From CAIWHR01 sp963708855 (GTDB lineage Bacteria > Pseudomonadota > Gammaproteobacteria > Burkholderiales > Casimicrobiaceae): 64,000 nt of DNA. The position numbers were made by a program, and so were the translations under genes. The notes beneath the pieces are model-generated. The model was not told the DNA's origin. It made no database searches and worked only from the letters and a program-made list of their open reading frames with translations. Below, one piece after another: positions 42,887-51,335 of the stretch (its first letter is position 1; each line of letters begins with the position of its first letter). The stretch covers positions 1 to 64,000 of the forward strand of contig CAVPUM010000001.1 of assembly GCA_963708855.1 (NCBI GenBank), in the 5' to 3' direction.

Positions 42887-43312
42887 ATGATTGCCCCGCC
42901 GAGGACAGGCGAGACGTTCCGCTTCCCCGTTCGGATTTACTACGAGGACACCGACGCCGCCGGCGTCGTCTACTATGCGAACTACCTCCGGTACATGGAG
43001 CGCACGCGCACCGAGTGGCTGGAGTCGCTGGGGTTCGATCTCGCGACGTTCGAGCGCGATCACGGTGTCGTGTTCGTCGTCCACCGCGTCGAAATCGAGT
43101 ATCGTCTCCCGGCGCGGCTGGGCGACCGGCTCGACGCCACGCTCGCGCTGGTCGAACTCCGCCGCGCGCGCATGGTCGCACTGCAGCAGCTGTGGCGTGG
43201 CGCGGACATGCTGACGGATGCCCTGGTCGCGGTGGCCTGCATCGATCGTGCGACCTTCCGGCCGGCGCGGATTCCGCCGGTGCTGCACAGCCGACTGGGG
43301 GCTCTCGCTTGA
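42887..43312 (+). CDS. ybgC: Tol-Pal system acyl-CoA thioesterase YbgC
   Basis: Hot-dog fold thioesterase of 141 residues. YYEDTDAAGVVYYANYLRYMERTRTEWL holds the catalytic Asp in the DTDAAG loop. It acts on short- or long-chain acyl-CoA/ACP and is conserved upstream of tolQ. Its stop overlaps the TTG start assigned to tolQ. Confidence 0.96.
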   Translation: MIAPPRTGETFRFPVRIYYEDTDAAGVVYYANYLRYMERTRTEWLESLGFDLATFERDHGVVFVVHRVEIEYRLPARLGDRLDATLALVELRRARMVALQQLWRGADMLTDALVAVACIDRATFRPARIPPVLHSRLGALA

Positions 43313-43977
43313 ACGTCAACACCGACCTTTCCTTCCTCACGCTGGTGGCGCAGGCATCGCTCGTCGTCCAGGCGGTGCTGCTGCTGCTCGCCGCGCTGTC
43401 GCTGTGGTCCTGGTGGCAGATCTTCCTCAAGCTGTTCCAGTTGAAGCGCGCGACCAGGGATACCGACGCGTTCGAGAACGAGTTCTGGAAGGGCGGCGAC
43501 CTGAACGAGCTCTACCAGGGCTCCAGCAAGTCGCGCACGGGCAGCGGCCTCGAGCACATCTTCACCGCCGGTTTCCGCGAATACGCCAAGCATCGGAAGC
43601 AGGGCAGCACCGCCGCCGCGACGATGGACAGCGCGCGCCGCGCGATGCGTGCCACCTTCCAGCGCGAGATCGACGCCCTGGATGCACATCTCGCCGGGCT
43701 CGCCACCGTCGGTTCGGTGTCCCCCTACATCGGCCTCTTCGGCACCGTATGGGGGATCATGAACGCATTTCGTGGGCTCGCGAACGTGAGTCAGGCCACG
43801 CTCGCCCACGTCGCGCCGGGCATCGCCGAGGCGCTGATCGCAACGGCCATCGGCCTCTTCGCGGCCATTCCGGCCGTCGTCGCGTACAACCGCTACACCC
43901 ACGACGTCGACCGCCTGGCCGTGCGCTGCGAAACCTTCATCGAAGAGTTCTCGAACATCCTGCAGCGCCAGAACTGA
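43309..43977 (+). CDS. tolQ: TolQ, proton-channel subunit of the Tol-Pal system
   Basis: ExbB/TolQ-family inner-membrane protein of 222 residues with three helices. N-terminal helix VVQAVLLLLAALSLWSWWQI, then the cytoplasmic loop, then GTVWGIMNAF and AEALIATAIGLFAAIPAVVAYN. A TTG at 43309 overlapping the ybgC stop is the best start, giving the family N-terminus NVNTDLSFLTLVAQAS. Confidence 0.95.
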   Translation: MNVNTDLSFLTLVAQASLVVQAVLLLLAALSLWSWWQIFLKLFQLKRATRDTDAFENEFWKGGDLNELYQGSSKSRTGSGLEHIFTAGFREYAKHRKQGSTAAATMDSARRAMRATFQREIDALDAHLAGLATVGSVSPYIGLFGTVWGIMNAFRGLANVSQATLAHVAPGIAEALIATAIGLFAAIPAVVAYNRYTHDVDRLAVRCETFIEEFSNILQRQN

Positions 43978-44390
43978 TGCGCCGCGTTCGCAAAACGATC
44001 AACCAGATCAACGTCGTCCCCTACATCGACGTCATGCTGGTGCTGCTCGTGATCTTCATGGTCACGGCGCCGCTCATCAACCCGGGGTCGATCGACCTGC
44101 CGTCGGTGGGAAGCAAACTGGCCGTGCCCGCGGCGCCGATGGAAGTGACGTTGCGCACGGACGGGACGTTATCGCTCGTCGACCGGCAGGCCGCGACGCC
44201 TGAAGCAAGGGTATCGCGCGACGAGCTCGTTGCCCGCATAAGGGCCAAGCAGGCCCGCATCCCCGACCAGCCGGTCGTGATCGCCGCCGACCGGGGTGCG
44301 CGTTACGACGACGTGCTCGGCGTGCTCGACCTCCTCCAGACGAGCGGCGTGCACAAGGTCGGGCTGCTGGCGCGTCCCGCCGCCCGCTGA
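43977..44390 (+). CDS. tolR: TolR, Tol-Pal system subunit
   Basis: ExbD/TolR-family protein of 137 residues. One helix with the proton-path Asp in NVVPYIDVMLVLLVIFMVTAP and a periplasmic domain ending DVLGVLDLLQTSGVHKVGL. ATG overlaps the tolQ stop (TGATG). A long family A repeat separates it from tolA. Confidence 0.97.
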   Translation: MRRVRKTINQINVVPYIDVMLVLLVIFMVTAPLINPGSIDLPSVGSKLAVPAAPMEVTLRTDGTLSLVDRQAATPEARVSRDELVARIRAKQARIPDQPVVIAADRGARYDDVLGVLDLLQTSGVHKVGLLARPAAR

Positions 44391-44550
44391 AATCCGCAAT
44401 GTACGGCCCCCACGCTTACTGTGTGCGGCAAGGGCGCACCCCCCTGCGCGGGACCGGTCTTTGGCTCTCCTGCGGCCTTCGGCCCGGTGTTCGCAGTCCC
44501 CCGAGCGGGCGTACAGTGCGCGTCGGGCGGCCGCGCGCGCGCTGACTTCC
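44391..44550 (+). repeat. Family A linker repeat, tolR-tolA gap (one long unit, diverged)
   Basis: This is the most diverged copy. A 48-codon ORF (44399-44545) starts eight bases after the tolR stop and ends five bases before the tolA ATG. It has the 66-base in-frame insert with decayed hairpins. The terminal stem CAGTGCGCG/CGCGCGCTG is kept by compensatory changes (one G-T pair) even though the sequence differs from other copies. The peptide starts MYGPHAYCVR. Confidence 0.8.
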
Positions 44551-45438
44551 ATGGCCAGCGATCGCCCCCGGCGCCCCGCGCGCATGTCGGGCCAATGGCC
44601 GGCGCTGGCGCTGGCGATCGTCGTGCACGTGGCCTTCATTGCCGTGCTCGTCTTCTCGTTGCGCTGGCAGAATCGCAAACCCGAGCCCGTGACGGTCGAA
44701 CTCTACGCGCCCCCGTCCAAACTGGCGGTTGCCGATCCGGTGCCAGAACCGGCCCGCTTGCCGCCGCCGAAGCCCGAGCCGGATCCTGAGCCCAAGGCGA
44801 TCCCTGAACCCAGCCGGGTCCCTGCGCCCAAGACGGAACCGCCGCCGAAGAAGGTCGCGCCGAAGCCCGAGCCCAAGACCGAAAAACCCGATCCCCGCGC
44901 CGCCGAAATCGCGCAAAAGGCACGCAAGGACGAGGAGGAACGGAAAAAGCGCGAGCAGGCGGCGAGGGAGAAGAGCGAGCGCGAGAGGAAGGAGGCCAGC
45001 CAACGGGAGGCGGAGAAGAAGAAACGCGACGAGCAGCAACGTCTGGCCGACGCGCGCGAGCGGCAGACGCGCGAAGCGGAAGCGCTGCGCGTGCAGGCCG
45101 AGCGGGAGCAGGCGGCACGGACACAACAGCAGAAAGCAGACGCTGACGCGGCAGCCCGGACGCGCGCCGAGGCGGACTACATCCGCCGCATCCAGAGCAA
45201 GGTCAAGGGCAACGTGGTCCTGCCGCCGGAGGTTGCCGGCAACCCCGAAGCCATCTTCGAAGTGATCCAGCTGCCGACGGGTGAAATCATCGATGCCGTG
45301 CTGCGCAAGTCGAGCGGCTCGCGTGCCTACGATGACGCCGTGCAACGCGCCATCGTGAAGTCATCACCGCTGCCGCGGCCGGATCGGCCCGAGCTGTTCC
45401 AGCGCACCCTGACTCTCAAATTCCGACCACAGGACTAG
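44551..45438 (+). CDS. tolA: TolA, Tol-Pal system energy transducer
   Basis: TonB/TolA-type protein of 295 residues. Membrane helix (residues about 18-38, ALALAIVVHVAFIAVLVFSL), a Pro-rich segment (about 55-110), a long Glu/Lys/Arg/Ala coiled coil (about 115-205), and the C-terminal domain SGSRAYDDAVQRAIVKSSPLP. The ATG at 44551 gives the correct N-terminus; the open frame extends back through the repeat. tolB and pal do not follow; the next gene is convergent. Confidence 0.95.
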   Translation: MASDRPRRPARMSGQWPALALAIVVHVAFIAVLVFSLRWQNRKPEPVTVELYAPPSKLAVADPVPEPARLPPPKPEPDPEPKAIPEPSRVPAPKTEPPPKKVAPKPEPKTEKPDPRAAEIAQKARKDEEERKKREQAAREKSERERKEASQREAEKKKRDEQQRLADARERQTREAEALRVQAEREQAARTQQQKADADAAARTRAEADYIRRIQSKVKGNVVLPPEVAGNPEAIFEVIQLPTGEIIDAVLRKSSGSRAYDDAVQRAIVKSSPLPRPDRPELFQRTLTLKFRPQD

Positions 45439-45488
45439 CCTCCGACCGGGATTCGGGGCCGCGCGGAGCGCCGATCCGCGATGCCGCG

Positions 45489-47189
45489 TCAGATATCCGC
45501 CGGCTTCTTGTCTATGATCTGGAACGCCGCCCAGCTCCATTCGGCGCGCTGTTCGACCAGGTGGCGAAGCGCGATCGTATAGACCGAACGCCCGGTCGTC
45601 AGGACCAGGTTGCGCCCATCCGCATATTCGGACGTGGGCACGATCAGGGTCTTGACCGTGAGCGGCCTTTCCGGTCGCGACGGCGCAGGCAGATAAAGCG
45701 CGTCGAAGCGTGTCCCCATCACCGAAACGTCGACTCCGTTGACCACCATGCCGAGGTCGTCCTGCGCCACGCGCTTGGCGTGGACCGTGATCGGCACGAT
45801 CCGGTCGGCGATGATCGACACACCGGCTTCGACTTCGTCGTTCGAGACCTTGTTGAGACGGCGCACGGCGCCAAGCACCCAGTCGTTGGCATCGGACTGG
45901 CGAACGGCAACGAGCGCGCCCAGCACCAGGCTTTGACCGATGCCTCCCGCTGCCGCGATGCGCAGGCCGGCGACGCTGCGGTCCTTGATCTGCCAGGCGG
46001 GATCGCTGACAGGCAGTATGGACGCCGTCAGCGAGTCGTGCTCGTTGGGAACGTGGCGCTGGAACCGCGTGCGGTCAGCGACGGCGAACACTTCGATCTG
46101 CTCGTTCCCGGCGTCCGGATCGTTGGCGGGTTCCACAACCGCCTTCGGCATGAGCTCGACGCAGATGCGGGCGAGCCCGACGCGGACCTTGGCGGCAACG
46201 GTGACCGGCGTTCGCGGGGCGCGCCGCAGATCCCCGTAAAGATTGGGCGCCACGACCGGACGCACTTTCTCCAGGACTCCGATGCGTTGCTGGCTTAGCG
46301 CGGCGGCCGCGCCCGGCTCCCCGATATCCGCCTGGCGCAACGCGTGAATCGCCCGCTCCAGCTGGTCGGCGAGGAGCGTCGTATCGAGGAAATGCATCGT
46401 CGGTCCGGCTTCGCCGCCGGTGCGCCGCGCGAGGCCGCGCTTGCTTGCGAGATCGACGTAGAAGCCTTCCGTCGACCGGGGAATGGACTCGAACTCGAGC
46501 TTTCGCCCCCAGGCACGCATCTGGGCGCTGGCCCAATCGATCTCGACTGCAGAGAGGCTGCCCATGTTGAGCTGCTGGATCAGCAACGCATAGATGTACT
46601 CCTGCTCGGTGCTCCACTGCATCGCCCCGGGACCGGCACTGGCAAGCGCGACCGGCACGCGGGCGACGCCAAGCTCGAGCGCACGGCCGTAGAGCTGGTG
46701 CAGATTCGTCCATTTGGCCGGAATCCAGCGCTCGTGCCGAAAGGCGCGCAGCTTGGCGTCGGTGCCGTGGTAGTGCAGCAACCGCGCGAAAAGTTGCGGG
46801 ATAGCGGGTTTCCACCGCGGGTTCGTGCCTTCGGACAACGAATGCTCGAGGGCCGTCTGGTAGGCATAGACGAAGCCCTGACTCAGCTCCTGCGCCGCCT
46901 GCCAGGCGCGGTCGGCGACGCGCGCCGATCGATCGATGTTCTCCACGTACTGCTTCACCAGCTGGCGGCGATCGGCGCCCAACGCGGTGTCCAGGAACTG
47001 AACGGCCATGACGCGGTTGAGGTCCATCGGCCGGGTCGACTGGCGCATCCCGTCAAAGACGCGCATCACGTTGTGCTGCCGGGCGATGACGTCCTGGGTA
47101 GGCAAGTGACGCAGCCAGGAGGACACGGTCCGCGCGGAAACCAGCGGGTCCGCGTCGTCTTTGGTCTGCGGTGTCAGAAAACCAAACAT
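45489..47189 (-). CDS. Unknown 566-residue protein
   Basis: I cannot assign a family. It has no signal peptide or membrane helix and should be cytoplasmic. Residues about 1-260 are helical with aromatic-rich segments (WKPAIPQLFARLLHYHG, EQEYIYALLIQQLNMG). The last 120 residues are beta-rich (PITVHAKRVAQDDLGMVVNG, RFDALYLPAP, NLVLTTGRSVYTIAL), where a PilZ-like or other ligand-binding fold is possible but no RxxxR/DxSxxG pair is clear. It is convergent with tolA and divergent from the FKBP gene. Confidence 0.85.
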   Translation of the reverse strand: MFGFLTPQTKDDADPLVSARTVSSWLRHLPTQDVIARQHNVMRVFDGMRQSTRPMDLNRVMAVQFLDTALGADRRQLVKQYVENIDRSARVADRAWQAAQELSQGFVYAYQTALEHSLSEGTNPRWKPAIPQLFARLLHYHGTDAKLRAFRHERWIPAKWTNLHQLYGRALELGVARVPVALASAGPGAMQWSTEQEYIYALLIQQLNMGSLSAVEIDWASAQMRAWGRKLEFESIPRSTEGFYVDLASKRGLARRTGGEAGPTMHFLDTTLLADQLERAIHALRQADIGEPGAAAALSQQRIGVLEKVRPVVAPNLYGDLRRAPRTPVTVAAKVRVGLARICVELMPKAVVEPANDPDAGNEQIEVFAVADRTRFQRHVPNEHDSLTASILPVSDPAWQIKDRSVAGLRIAAAGGIGQSLVLGALVAVRQSDANDWVLGAVRRLNKVSNDEVEAGVSIIADRIVPITVHAKRVAQDDLGMVVNGVDVSVMGTRFDALYLPAPSRPERPLTVKTLIVPTSEYADGRNLVLTTGRSVYTIALRHLVEQRAEWSWAAFQIIDKKPADI

Positions 47190-47319
47190 GCTCTGAGTCC
47201 AGCCCGTTCAGTGACCCTGGCGACGGGACGGCCCGGCGCCGGGTAGGTGGGAATCGGAATGGCGAGAGCCGCATACCGCCTCGCCACGCGCAGAGACCGG
47301 GATCTATGCAGCAAATTCA

Positions 47320-47372
47320 TTTATAGTTCAGTTCCCGACGCGGAGCAATGAAACCGCGTCGTGCGCTACAAT
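47320..47372. promoter_or_regulatory. Divergent promoter region, unknown gene and FKBP gene
   Basis: In the 285-base gap, TATAAA on the minus strand (47325-47320) could serve the unknown 566-residue gene. TACAAT on the plus strand (47367-47372) could serve the FKBP gene. Neither has a convincing -35 box. Confidence 0.3.
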
Positions 47373-47474
47373 TCTCCACTGCCGCTGTTGTGCGGAAGTG
47401 TTCAACCTTGCCCGCGCGAGGACCATGAGCGCTCCTGCCGTCCGGCCCGGACGTCTCATCATCAAGGCACCGCC

Positions 47475-48005
47475 ATGTCGTCGCACGTGAACCCGGACAT
47501 CGCGTTCCCAGCTTTTCCTTACGTCCTGTGCAGCGCCCTGCTCGCAGCCGCAATGGCTGCTGCGATTGGCATGGCGTACGCGCAAGATCCACCAAAATCT
47601 CCGGCAACCCTCTTACCTCCGTCGTCCACGACAAACAGCAAATTTGGTGCCAAAGTGAATGAACTGCAGATAATCGAACTGAAACCGGGCACGGGCGCCG
47701 AGGCGGTCAGCGGCAAGGCCGTGATTGTGCACTACACCGGATGGCTGTACGACCCCGTGGCCGCCGATGGCCACGGTGCCAAATTCGACAGCTCCCTCGA
47801 CCGGAAGGTACCGTTCGGATTCTTCCTGGGCTCCGGAAAGGTCATCAAGGGCTGGGACGAAGGCATCGCCGGAATGAAGGTCGGCGGCAAGCGCACGCTG
47901 GTGATACCGCCGCACAAGGCCTACGGCGAACGTGGCGCCGGAGGCGTCATCCCGCCCAACGCAACGCTGTTGTTCGACGTCGAGCTGATCGAGGTCAAGG
48001 GCTGA
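47475..48005 (+). CDS. FKBP-type peptidyl-prolyl isomerase, exported
   Basis: Periplasmic prolyl isomerase of 176 residues. Signal peptide through about residue 37 (ALLAAAMAAAIGMAYAQ), then one FKBP domain with VIVHYTGWLYD, FDSSLDRKVPFGFFLGSGKVI, GWDEGIAGMKVGGKR and PHKAYGERGAGGVIPPNATL. The start at 47475 has AAGG seven bases upstream and removes 38 unsupported codons from the open frame. Confidence 0.94.
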   Translation: MSSHVNPDIAFPAFPYVLCSALLAAAMAAAIGMAYAQDPPKSPATLLPPSSTTNSKFGAKVNELQIIELKPGTGAEAVSGKAVIVHYTGWLYDPVAADGHGAKFDSSLDRKVPFGFFLGSGKVIKGWDEGIAGMKVGGKRTLVIPPHKAYGERGAGGVIPPNATLLFDVELIEVKG

Positions 48006-48109
48006 TCCGACGCGGACCGCGAAACAGTCTGGCCTTCGCCTCGCAGGGCCGCAACGAGGGTCGCCGCCCCGGCGCATTTTGCTCTGCCGCCATGCGGCGA
48101 GCTGCACCG

Positions 48110-48865
48110 TTACCAGTACGTCTCGACGGTGACGTGCCCCGGCTCCCGCCGCCGATGCCGCCGCATCCCGCGTGCTTCGAGCGCCTTCTGCGTATCGTCG
48201 ACCATCGCCGGATTGCCGCAAAGCATCGCCTGCGAGTTCGCCGCCGCCAGCGCAAGCCCCGCCCGCGATTCGAGGCGTCCGTCACGGATGGCATCGGGGA
48301 TGCGCCCCGCCAGCGCGCCGGGGCATGATTCACGGCTTACCATCGGAACGTAGTTGAACGCGCCCGGATGATCGGCGCGGATCCCGGCGATGATCTCACC
48401 GTAGGTGAGCTCGTTCCCGCGCCGAACGGCGTGCACGAGCACGACCCGGCTGAATCGCTCCCACGGCTCCGGCGTGCGCAGGATCGACAGAAACGGGCCG
48501 AGACCGGTTCCGGTCGACAGGCACCAGAGCACCTCGGCATCCGGCAGCTCCGCCACCGAAAAAAAACCGTTCGCAGTGCGCAGCAACCAGATCGGGTCAC
48601 CTGGGGATAGGCACGCGAGCCGGGTCGTGAGCGGTCCCTCGGGAACCGTGACGAAATAGAACTCGTGCGGCGCCGTGCCGGGAGCATTCACGAACGAGTA
48701 GGGTCGACCGAGCATCTCCTCCTTGGAGCCCGGCGGCGCCGGCAACGCGAGGCGCCCGAACTGGCCGGCGATGAACGTCACTTCGGGCGCCGCGACCTGC
48801 AGCGAATGCAGGCTGTCGGTCCAGCGCTGATGCCCGACGACGCTTCCCTGTACCCATTTGCTCAT
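48110..48865 (-). CDS. fpr: Ferredoxin-NADP reductase
   Basis: Flavoprotein of 251 residues, bacterial FPR subclass. FAD-binding RPYSFVNAPG (residues about 54-63), NADPH-binding LSTGTGLGPFLSIL, and a C-terminal NPAMVDDTQKALEARGM then VTVETYW, where the terminal aromatic stacks on FAD. It supplies or drains electrons between NADPH and ferredoxin/flavodoxin, often for oxidative stress or Fe-S work. Divergent from the acetyltransferase. Confidence 0.95.
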   Translation of the reverse strand: MSKWVQGSVVGHQRWTDSLHSLQVAAPEVTFIAGQFGRLALPAPPGSKEEMLGRPYSFVNAPGTAPHEFYFVTVPEGPLTTRLACLSPGDPIWLLRTANGFFSVAELPDAEVLWCLSTGTGLGPFLSILRTPEPWERFSRVVLVHAVRRGNELTYGEIIAGIRADHPGAFNYVPMVSRESCPGALAGRIPDAIRDGRLESRAGLALAAANSQAMLCGNPAMVDDTQKALEARGMRRHRRREPGHVTVETYW

Positions 48866-48884
48866 GCCAGCCTTTCAAGGCGGG

Positions 48885-48890
48885 TAAAAT
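48885..48890 (+). promoter_or_regulatory. -10-like box seven bases before the acetyltransferase ATG
   Basis: TAAAAT with no clear -35. The transcription start would fall on the start codon, suggesting a leaderless mRNA. Confidence 0.3.
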
Positions 48891-48897
48891 TGCGATT

Positions 48898-49500
48898 ATG
48901 CCCGCCCGCCGTCCCCTTCCCGCGGCGACGATCACGCGCCGCGGCCTTCGTGTCTACCTTCGGGCGCCGCTGGCGTCGGACGCGGTCGAGTTCCTGGCCG
49001 CCGCGAGGGCAAGCCGGGGGCTGCATGGAGCCTGGGTGCAGGCACCGGCGACCCGCGCGCGCTACCTTGCGTTCGTGCGCCGTTTCGACGGGCTGGCGCG
49101 GGGCGATCCGCTTGCCGTGACGCACGCGGGCTTCCTCGTTTGCCGGTGCGAAGATGACGCCATCATCGGCGCTTTCAACATCGGCGAGATCGTCCGCGGC
49201 CTCTTCCGAAGCGCCTACCTCGGCTATTACGCCTTCGCGCCTTACGCCGGGGCCGGCTATATGACCGAAGGCCTCGAACTGGTGCTCCATGTCGCGTTTC
49301 GCTTGCTGAAACTCCACCGCGTCGAGGCCAACGTGCAGCCGACGAACCGGCGCTCGCTCGCGCTCGTGCGGCGCGCCGGGTTCGTGCGCGAAGGATACTC
49401 GCGGCGCTATGTCCGGGTCGCGGGACAGTGGCGCGACCACGTGCGGATGGCGCTCCTGGTCGAGGACTGGCGCGCGCAGCGGAAGCAGAAACGCCGATGA
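48898..49500 (+). CDS. GNAT acetyltransferase, RimJ/RimL-like
   Basis: N-acetyltransferase of 200 residues, probably acting on a protein N-terminus. RimJ-type features are YLGYYAFAPYAGAGYMTEGL, the acetyl-CoA loop region, HRVEANVQPTNRRSLALVRRAGF and YVRVAGQWRDHVRMALL. It overlaps the next gene by an ATGA junction. Confidence 0.92.
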   Translation: MPARRPLPAATITRRGLRVYLRAPLASDAVEFLAAARASRGLHGAWVQAPATRARYLAFVRRFDGLARGDPLAVTHAGFLVCRCEDDAIIGAFNIGEIVRGLFRSAYLGYYAFAPYAGAGYMTEGLELVLHVAFRLLKLHRVEANVQPTNRRSLALVRRAGFVREGYSRRYVRVAGQWRDHVRMALLVEDWRAQRKQKRR

Positions 49501-49868
49501 GACCGGGCGGCCTGCCCTGCCTCGCTGCGCTGGCACTTTGCGGCTGCACCGCACCGCTCATCACCGCCGACGCGCCGAAGACCGTGCGTGCGCATCCGGT
49601 GCAGCCCTACCAGATCCACGAGGAATGCTTCGCGCTCAGGCCGGGCGACCGGGTCGAATTCGGATTCAAGAGCAGCGAACCGGTCACTTTCAACCTCTAC
49701 TATCGTGCCGGAAACGCCATTGTGATGCCCGTTGTCCGCGAGAGCTCCCGTGAAGACGCCGGCATCTACGCGGCCCAGATTGCGCACGATTACTGCATGA
49801 TGTGGGAAGCAGGGCCCGCCGGTGCGGCGATCGACTACCGGATCCGGGTCAAGCTGCGTGACTCCTGA
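49497..49868 (+). CDS. Small predicted lipoprotein, unknown function
   Basis: Protein of 123 residues with a short signal ending LALCGC, an acceptable lipobox with Cys at about residue 19. The mature part has one cysteine in HEECFALRPGDRVEFGF and no known domain, and reads as a beta-sandwich (VTFNLYYRAGNAIVMPVV). The ATG overlaps the acetyltransferase stop. The downstream HAD gene follows within a few bases, so this is one transcription unit. Confidence 0.82.
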   Translation: MRPGGLPCLAALALCGCTAPLITADAPKTVRAHPVQPYQIHEECFALRPGDRVEFGFKSSEPVTFNLYYRAGNAIVMPVVRESSREDAGIYAAQIAHDYCMMWEAGPAGAAIDYRIRVKLRDS

Positions 49869-49875
49869 CCTGGCG

Positions 49876-50559
49876 ATGGCACGGCGATCCGCGCTTCTCG
49901 TCGATCTCGACGGCACGCTGACGAACAACTTCGTCGGCATCGCCGGCTCGATCCGGTGCGCGCTGCAAGCGCTCGGCGCGCCGGAACCAGACGACGCCGC
50001 GCTCCTTGCTTGCGTCGGGCCGCCTCTGCGCACATCGTTCGCGCGCCTGCTCGCCACCGATGACCCGGCATTGATCGAGCACGCGCTCGCGTTCTATCGC
50101 GAACGCTATGCCGATGTCGGGTGGCAGGAGAACGTCGTCTACGAAGGTGTCGGTGCCGCCCTCGCCCGGCTCGCGGCCCGTGGGGAGACCCTCTACCTCT
50201 GCACTTCCAAGCCGGCGCCCTATGCCGAGAAGATCGTCGCACGATTCGGCCTGCGTCAGTTTCTCGATGGTGTTTACGGCGCCGACCTCGCCGGCACGCT
50301 CGACGACAAGGCGACGCTCGTCGCCCACCTCGTCGCGCGCGAGGGCCTCGATCCCGGGAACTGCACGATGATCGGCGACCGCGAGCACGACATCCGCGCG
50401 GCGCATGCGAACGGGCTGCGGGCGATCGGCGTGTTGTGGGGGTTCGGCTCGCGCGACGAGCTCGCGGCCGCCGACGCGATCGTCGCCTCCCCCGCTGTGA
50501 TCGCCGAAGCGCTCGATGCGCTGCGCGCCGGCGGAGATCAGAGATCGGTGTGGGTGTAG
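49876..50559 (+). CDS. HAD hydrolase, phosphoglycolate phosphatase-like
   Basis: HAD-IA phosphatase of 227 residues. Motif I LLVDLDGTLTNNF, motif II LYLCTSKPAPYAEKI, and the motif III/IV region GNCTMIGDREHDIRAAHANG. This pattern fits the Gph/PpaX group, but YCjU-like activities cannot be excluded. A GTG at 49858 is an alternative start. Its last 22 bases overlap the convergent SDR gene. Confidence 0.9.
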   Translation: MARRSALLVDLDGTLTNNFVGIAGSIRCALQALGAPEPDDAALLACVGPPLRTSFARLLATDDPALIEHALAFYRERYADVGWQENVVYEGVGAALARLAARGETLYLCTSKPAPYAEKIVARFGLRQFLDGVYGADLAGTLDDKATLVAHLVAREGLDPGNCTMIGDREHDIRAAHANGLRAIGVLWGFGSRDELAAADAIVASPAVIAEALDALRAGGDQRSVWV

Positions 50560-51266
50560 GTACGCCCGTTCTCGATGGGCCCGAGCACCAGCGTGTCGAC
50601 GATCCTCGCGGCAACGTCCGCGGGGTCCTTCAGAAGCCCGTTCTCCTTGAAGCCGCGAAACAGCCCGGCGCTCGGAAACTCGACCGGATCCCGGCTGCGC
50701 ATGTGTGCCTGCATCGCCGTTTCGAAAATGCCCGGCCGCACCGAAATGCAGCGAAGCCGCGACGCGCCCTGTTCGACCGCGATCGACCGGGTCAGCATTT
50801 CCAGCGCCGCCTTCGACATGCCGTAGACGGCGGTGCCGGCGAGGGCCGTCTGCGCCGCACCCGATGAAACGTTGATGATCCTGCGCTCGACCGTGTCGTC
50901 GGGGAAGCTCCGGCAGAAGAGGTCCGCCATCACGACCGGCGCGGCCGCGTTGATCGCGAGGGCCGCCGCGATCGCGGCGGAATCCAGGTGCCCGACAAGG
51001 CCGGTCGGCGTGGCAACGGCCGCGTTGTTGATGAGCGTCACCGTCGTGGGCTTGCCTGCGGCAAGTCGGCGCAGCGGCGGCGTAACGGCAGCCGCGAGCA
51101 ACGCCGGCTGCGCCAGGTCGCATTCGGCGTGGTGGTAGAGCCTGCCCTTGAGTCTCGGGCTCGCCGTCCTGCCGACGCCAAGCACCGCAAATCCCCGAGC
51201 GAGCATCGCGATGGCCAGCGCTTCCCCCAGACCCCGCGAGACTCCAGTGACGATCGCTGCGTGCAT
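50538..51266 (-). CDS. SDR oxidoreductase, sepiapterin-reductase-like
   Basis: Short-chain dehydrogenase of 242 residues. TGVSRGLG cofactor loop at residues 7-14, LINNAAV, catalytic Ser in NVSSGAA and YGMSK (Tyr, Lys). The C-terminal PAGLFRGFKENGLLKDPADVA segment is like benzil/sepiapterin reductase family members. Reaction unknown. It is last in the run dsbC-SPFH-zinc ribbon-DUF3025-SDR. Confidence 0.9.
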   Translation of the reverse strand: MHAAIVTGVSRGLGEALAIAMLARGFAVLGVGRTASPRLKGRLYHHAECDLAQPALLAAAVTPPLRRLAAGKPTTVTLINNAAVATPTGLVGHLDSAAIAAALAINAAAPVVMADLFCRSFPDDTVERRIINVSSGAAQTALAGTAVYGMSKAALEMLTRSIAVEQGASRLRCISVRPGIFETAMQAHMRSRDPVEFPSAGLFRGFKENGLLKDPADVAARIVDTLVLGPIENGRTYTHTDL

Positions 51267-51335
51267 GCCTTGCCTCCCGGAGCACCGACTCGGTGCCGCG
51301 CTTGATCAGCAGCAACATGCCAATCGCCGCCGCTG

